Assembly: GCA_019722365.1 (NCBI GenBank)
Contig: JADFUC010001301.1
Coordinates: 1 to 64,000 of the forward strand
Direction of reading: 5' to 3'
From: Lithospermum erythrorhizon
Lineage: Eukaryota; Streptophyta; Magnoliopsida; Boraginales; Boraginaceae
DNA length: 64,000 bases
Shown here: positions 61,945 to 64,000 of the stretch, one piece after another
Position numbering within the stretch: the stretch's first letter is position 1
How the letters are laid out: each line of letters starts with the position of its first letter
Notes under the pieces: generated by a model
What the model saw: the letters and a program-made list of their open reading frames with translations, nothing else
Databases searched by the model: none
What the model was told of the DNA's origin: nothing
Made by a program: the position numbers and the translations under genes

Positions 61945-62700
61945 TAATTGTCTAGGCACCCCTGACCCCTATACATAATTTTCACTACACAGTGAAATGA
62001 CTCATATTACTCTTAAAATACACATTAAAATGTTTACGTCACAAGAAATACATTTTGTCTAAACACTAAAGATGTAAACTAAAAAGATAGCGACCAAACA
62101 CCAAACCCCCTTCCTTAAACACACCCACCCCTATTCCTACCCCACAGCCCCACTCTACTGCCTCCACCTCTACTTACATCCCATCCCACTATCCCCGAAT
62201 CCTTCTAAGTTTCTTACTAAATAATAGGCCAAGTTGATCTTTAATGGCTTGTGTCATATCATTTCTCTATAAATTTCACATGGATTATGATGATAAGAAA
62301 GCAATGAACTAATAACCAGCTAAATATTCCAATAAAATTAATTGGCGAAAACAAAAACACCCGAATAATACTTAATGGTCTATAGACATATGGGGTGACC
62401 TTGAATTTTGGATATAATACACTAATAAAGAGATCTAAAATTATAATATAATCAATAATTAGTTCTTACTATGTAATTACTGTACAAGTTGGTGCTAGTG
62501 ACTGTAGGGCTCGGGGGGTGGGGGTAGGGGGTGGCTATGGAGCGCAGAATCTGAGGCCAAGTAATAAACGATTTCAAGATTTTATAAGACAGTGATAAAA
62601 TACTATTTCACGCGACATGCATATTTTAACGGTATTTTGTGGTAATATACCATTTCACTATAATAGAAATAAAATTAAAGGTAGGGGTCTGGGTGCCTAG
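61945..62700. repeat. Imperfect inverted repeat spanning about 750 bp
   Basis: The left arm near 61948-62002 (aattgtctaggcacccctga through cacagtgaaatg) is an imperfect reverse complement of 62648-62708 (atttcactataatagaaata through gggtgcctagaaaatta). The spacer has no gene. It could be a MITE or foldback element, or two opposed copies of a repeat. Confidence 0.5.
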
Positions 62701-62709
62701 AAAATTAAA

Positions 62710-63319
62710 ATATTACATCGATTATAAGACAAGGGAATACCTTAAAATCTATATCTATCCTATATATAATGCTAGAAGGATGGATCGGTGGTTACCAAAG
62801 AAAGCCAAATTTATTTTTCCTATTTTACCCTTTTTAGTAACTAACCACCCAAAATTGAAATCTCACAATTATTTCTTTTCACTCAGATTTTCCTTTATAA
62901 ATAACTCCGATATCAGACTAAAGAATTACTCAACTATATTGTTAAATTTTATATATGAGTGTTTACGTCACATATAATAGATTCAATTATTTTTCTTCAA
63001 AGATAATTTTTAATTATATAAAATCCTTCGTACTTTTTTTCTCCTCTGCTATAATTTTAATTCATTATTCAACTATAAAAAATATATTATAAAATTAATG
63101 GATTAATTTGCACAAATGAATTTGACAAATAACTACATATATAATGCGCAATGATTTAAGGGTTACAAAGTCAGTCAAATTACATATTTTATTTTAATTC
63201 TATAATTTTTTATTTTAATTATAATAACTTTCATTAGAATCAGTTTTCATAATAATAACTTTTCACAAGTTAGAACTGCTTCAACAAGATAATCTATAAT
63301 ATATATAATGTGCAAAGCG
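62710..63319. other. AT-rich spacer
   Basis: No gene recognised. The end of the frame at 62639-62977 lies within AT-rich sequence and has no domain. Confidence 0.4.
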
Positions 63320-64000
63320 TGCACAACCCGTCACTTAAAAAATAAAAAAAAATAAAAAAAATTTTCGGTCGGGTGTGGACCTGGAATAGTATAATTTTCA
63401 TGATTTATTATTTCAGAAAGACTTTGGAGCCGAATTTCATTTATAATTTAGTAGTGTTTGCCATGAATAATTTTATCTTTGAAATCGGGTTCGTGGAGAT
63501 TTAAGTACTATAAAATGGGAATTAACCGGAACCGAACGGGACTCGAAGTTTTTTAAAATATCTAATCATACCTATCCTCCACATCATCACATCACACTTC
63601 ATCTTCTTCTTCTTCTCCCTTTGATGGCCGAGACCCCTATGCGAGCAAACCAAGAAATTTTTTCTTCCATTTCATTCATTGTCAGAGTAAACATCCTCAA
63701 GCTTGTTGCTGGGCACTTCTATCGCTTTCCCTACGACTCAAGTAGTTAAATCGGAAGCTACTTTATTTTTCTTTATGACTTTTGCTGACTTTTTTTCCAT
63801 AATTGAATTTTATGATAAATTCCTAGTTGGTTATGCCTGCGACGTATATATGTGATGACTGGTGATTGTTTCTGTCTATATCGCGGCGGTCGTAGTTGAC
63901 TAGTTTTGGACTTTTTTAGGTGGATATTTTTATAAGACTTTAAATGCGCAGTGAGGTTATATCGGGGACCTTATTATAAATAAGTATGACAAGTAAATTG
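63320..64000 (+). repeat. Start of another family 2 LTR
   Basis: It begins TGCACAACCCGTCAC and an A-rich tract, then follows LTR1 in order: ggaatagtataatttt, atttataatttagtagtgtt, tgccatg and ttttatctttgaaatcgggt, then a CT-rich leader at 63600-63625. It runs off the window. It is more diverged from LTR1 and LTR2 than they are from each other. Confidence 0.75.

Overview
The window is nuclear DNA of a flowering plant, most likely a dicot. The evidence is an AT-rich background, plant Ty1/copia and long-LTR retrotransposons primed by initiator tRNA-Met, Stowaway-type MITEs, a plant hAT transposase relic, an exon fragment of a calcium-dependent protein kinase and an intact plant bZIP gene. Nothing suggests bacterial or organellar DNA. 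No species is assigned; a Solanaceae-like repeat flavour is only an impression.

Layout. 1-8053: a non-coding long-LTR element on the minus strand (partial LTR, about 4.3 kb interior without ORFs, LTR of about 3.2 kb). 8054-10742: a relic LTR-like leader, then a broken multi-exon hAT transposase on the plus strand. 11598-11776: an isolated CDPK exon. 12163-12480: a GC-rich anomaly. About 12.6-15.3 kb: LTR relics, including another end of the 1-8053 family. 15.9-16.7 kb: a Stowaway-like MITE and a GGCTCGG inverted-repeat element. 17621-20489: a degenerate copia element with a perfect target duplication. 22191-22442: a second Stowaway-like MITE. 22719-24843: a deleted copia element with equal 321-bp LTRs and a perfect target duplication. 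25243-25692: an unidentified coding-like exon. 25739-28778: a third copia element, of the same family as the first but opposite in orientation. 28843-29355: a tandem repeat. 29.4-37.6 kb is low-copy looking and carries the one convincing intact gene, a 222-aa bZIP at 34577-35245. 37.7-39.8 kb: a dispersed repeat and a broken Ser/Pro-rich gene fragment. 39.8-53.5 kb: a nested structure, in which a long LTR of the first family is split by a tandem chain of a second long-LTR element (LTR, interior, LTR, interior, truncated LTR). 53.8-56.9 kb: another long LTR of the first family, facing the split copy. 58.5-59.1 kb: a second copy of the dispersed repeat. 59-63.3 kb is AT-rich with one imperfect inverted repeat. 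63320-64000: the start of another LTR of the second long-LTR family.

The genes do not form a pathway. This is a gene-poor, transposon-dominated stretch with one regulatory gene in a cleaner island. The features most worth a second look are the tandem non-coding retroelement with minisatellites in its 3.75-kb LTRs, a shared splice-donor-like position after a leader in the other long-LTR family, the orphan exon whose possible intron start matches a neighbouring tandem repeat, and the concentration of irregular CG-containing small differences in repeats. That last feature may reflect sequence quality rather than biology and limits how far broken frames can be interpreted.
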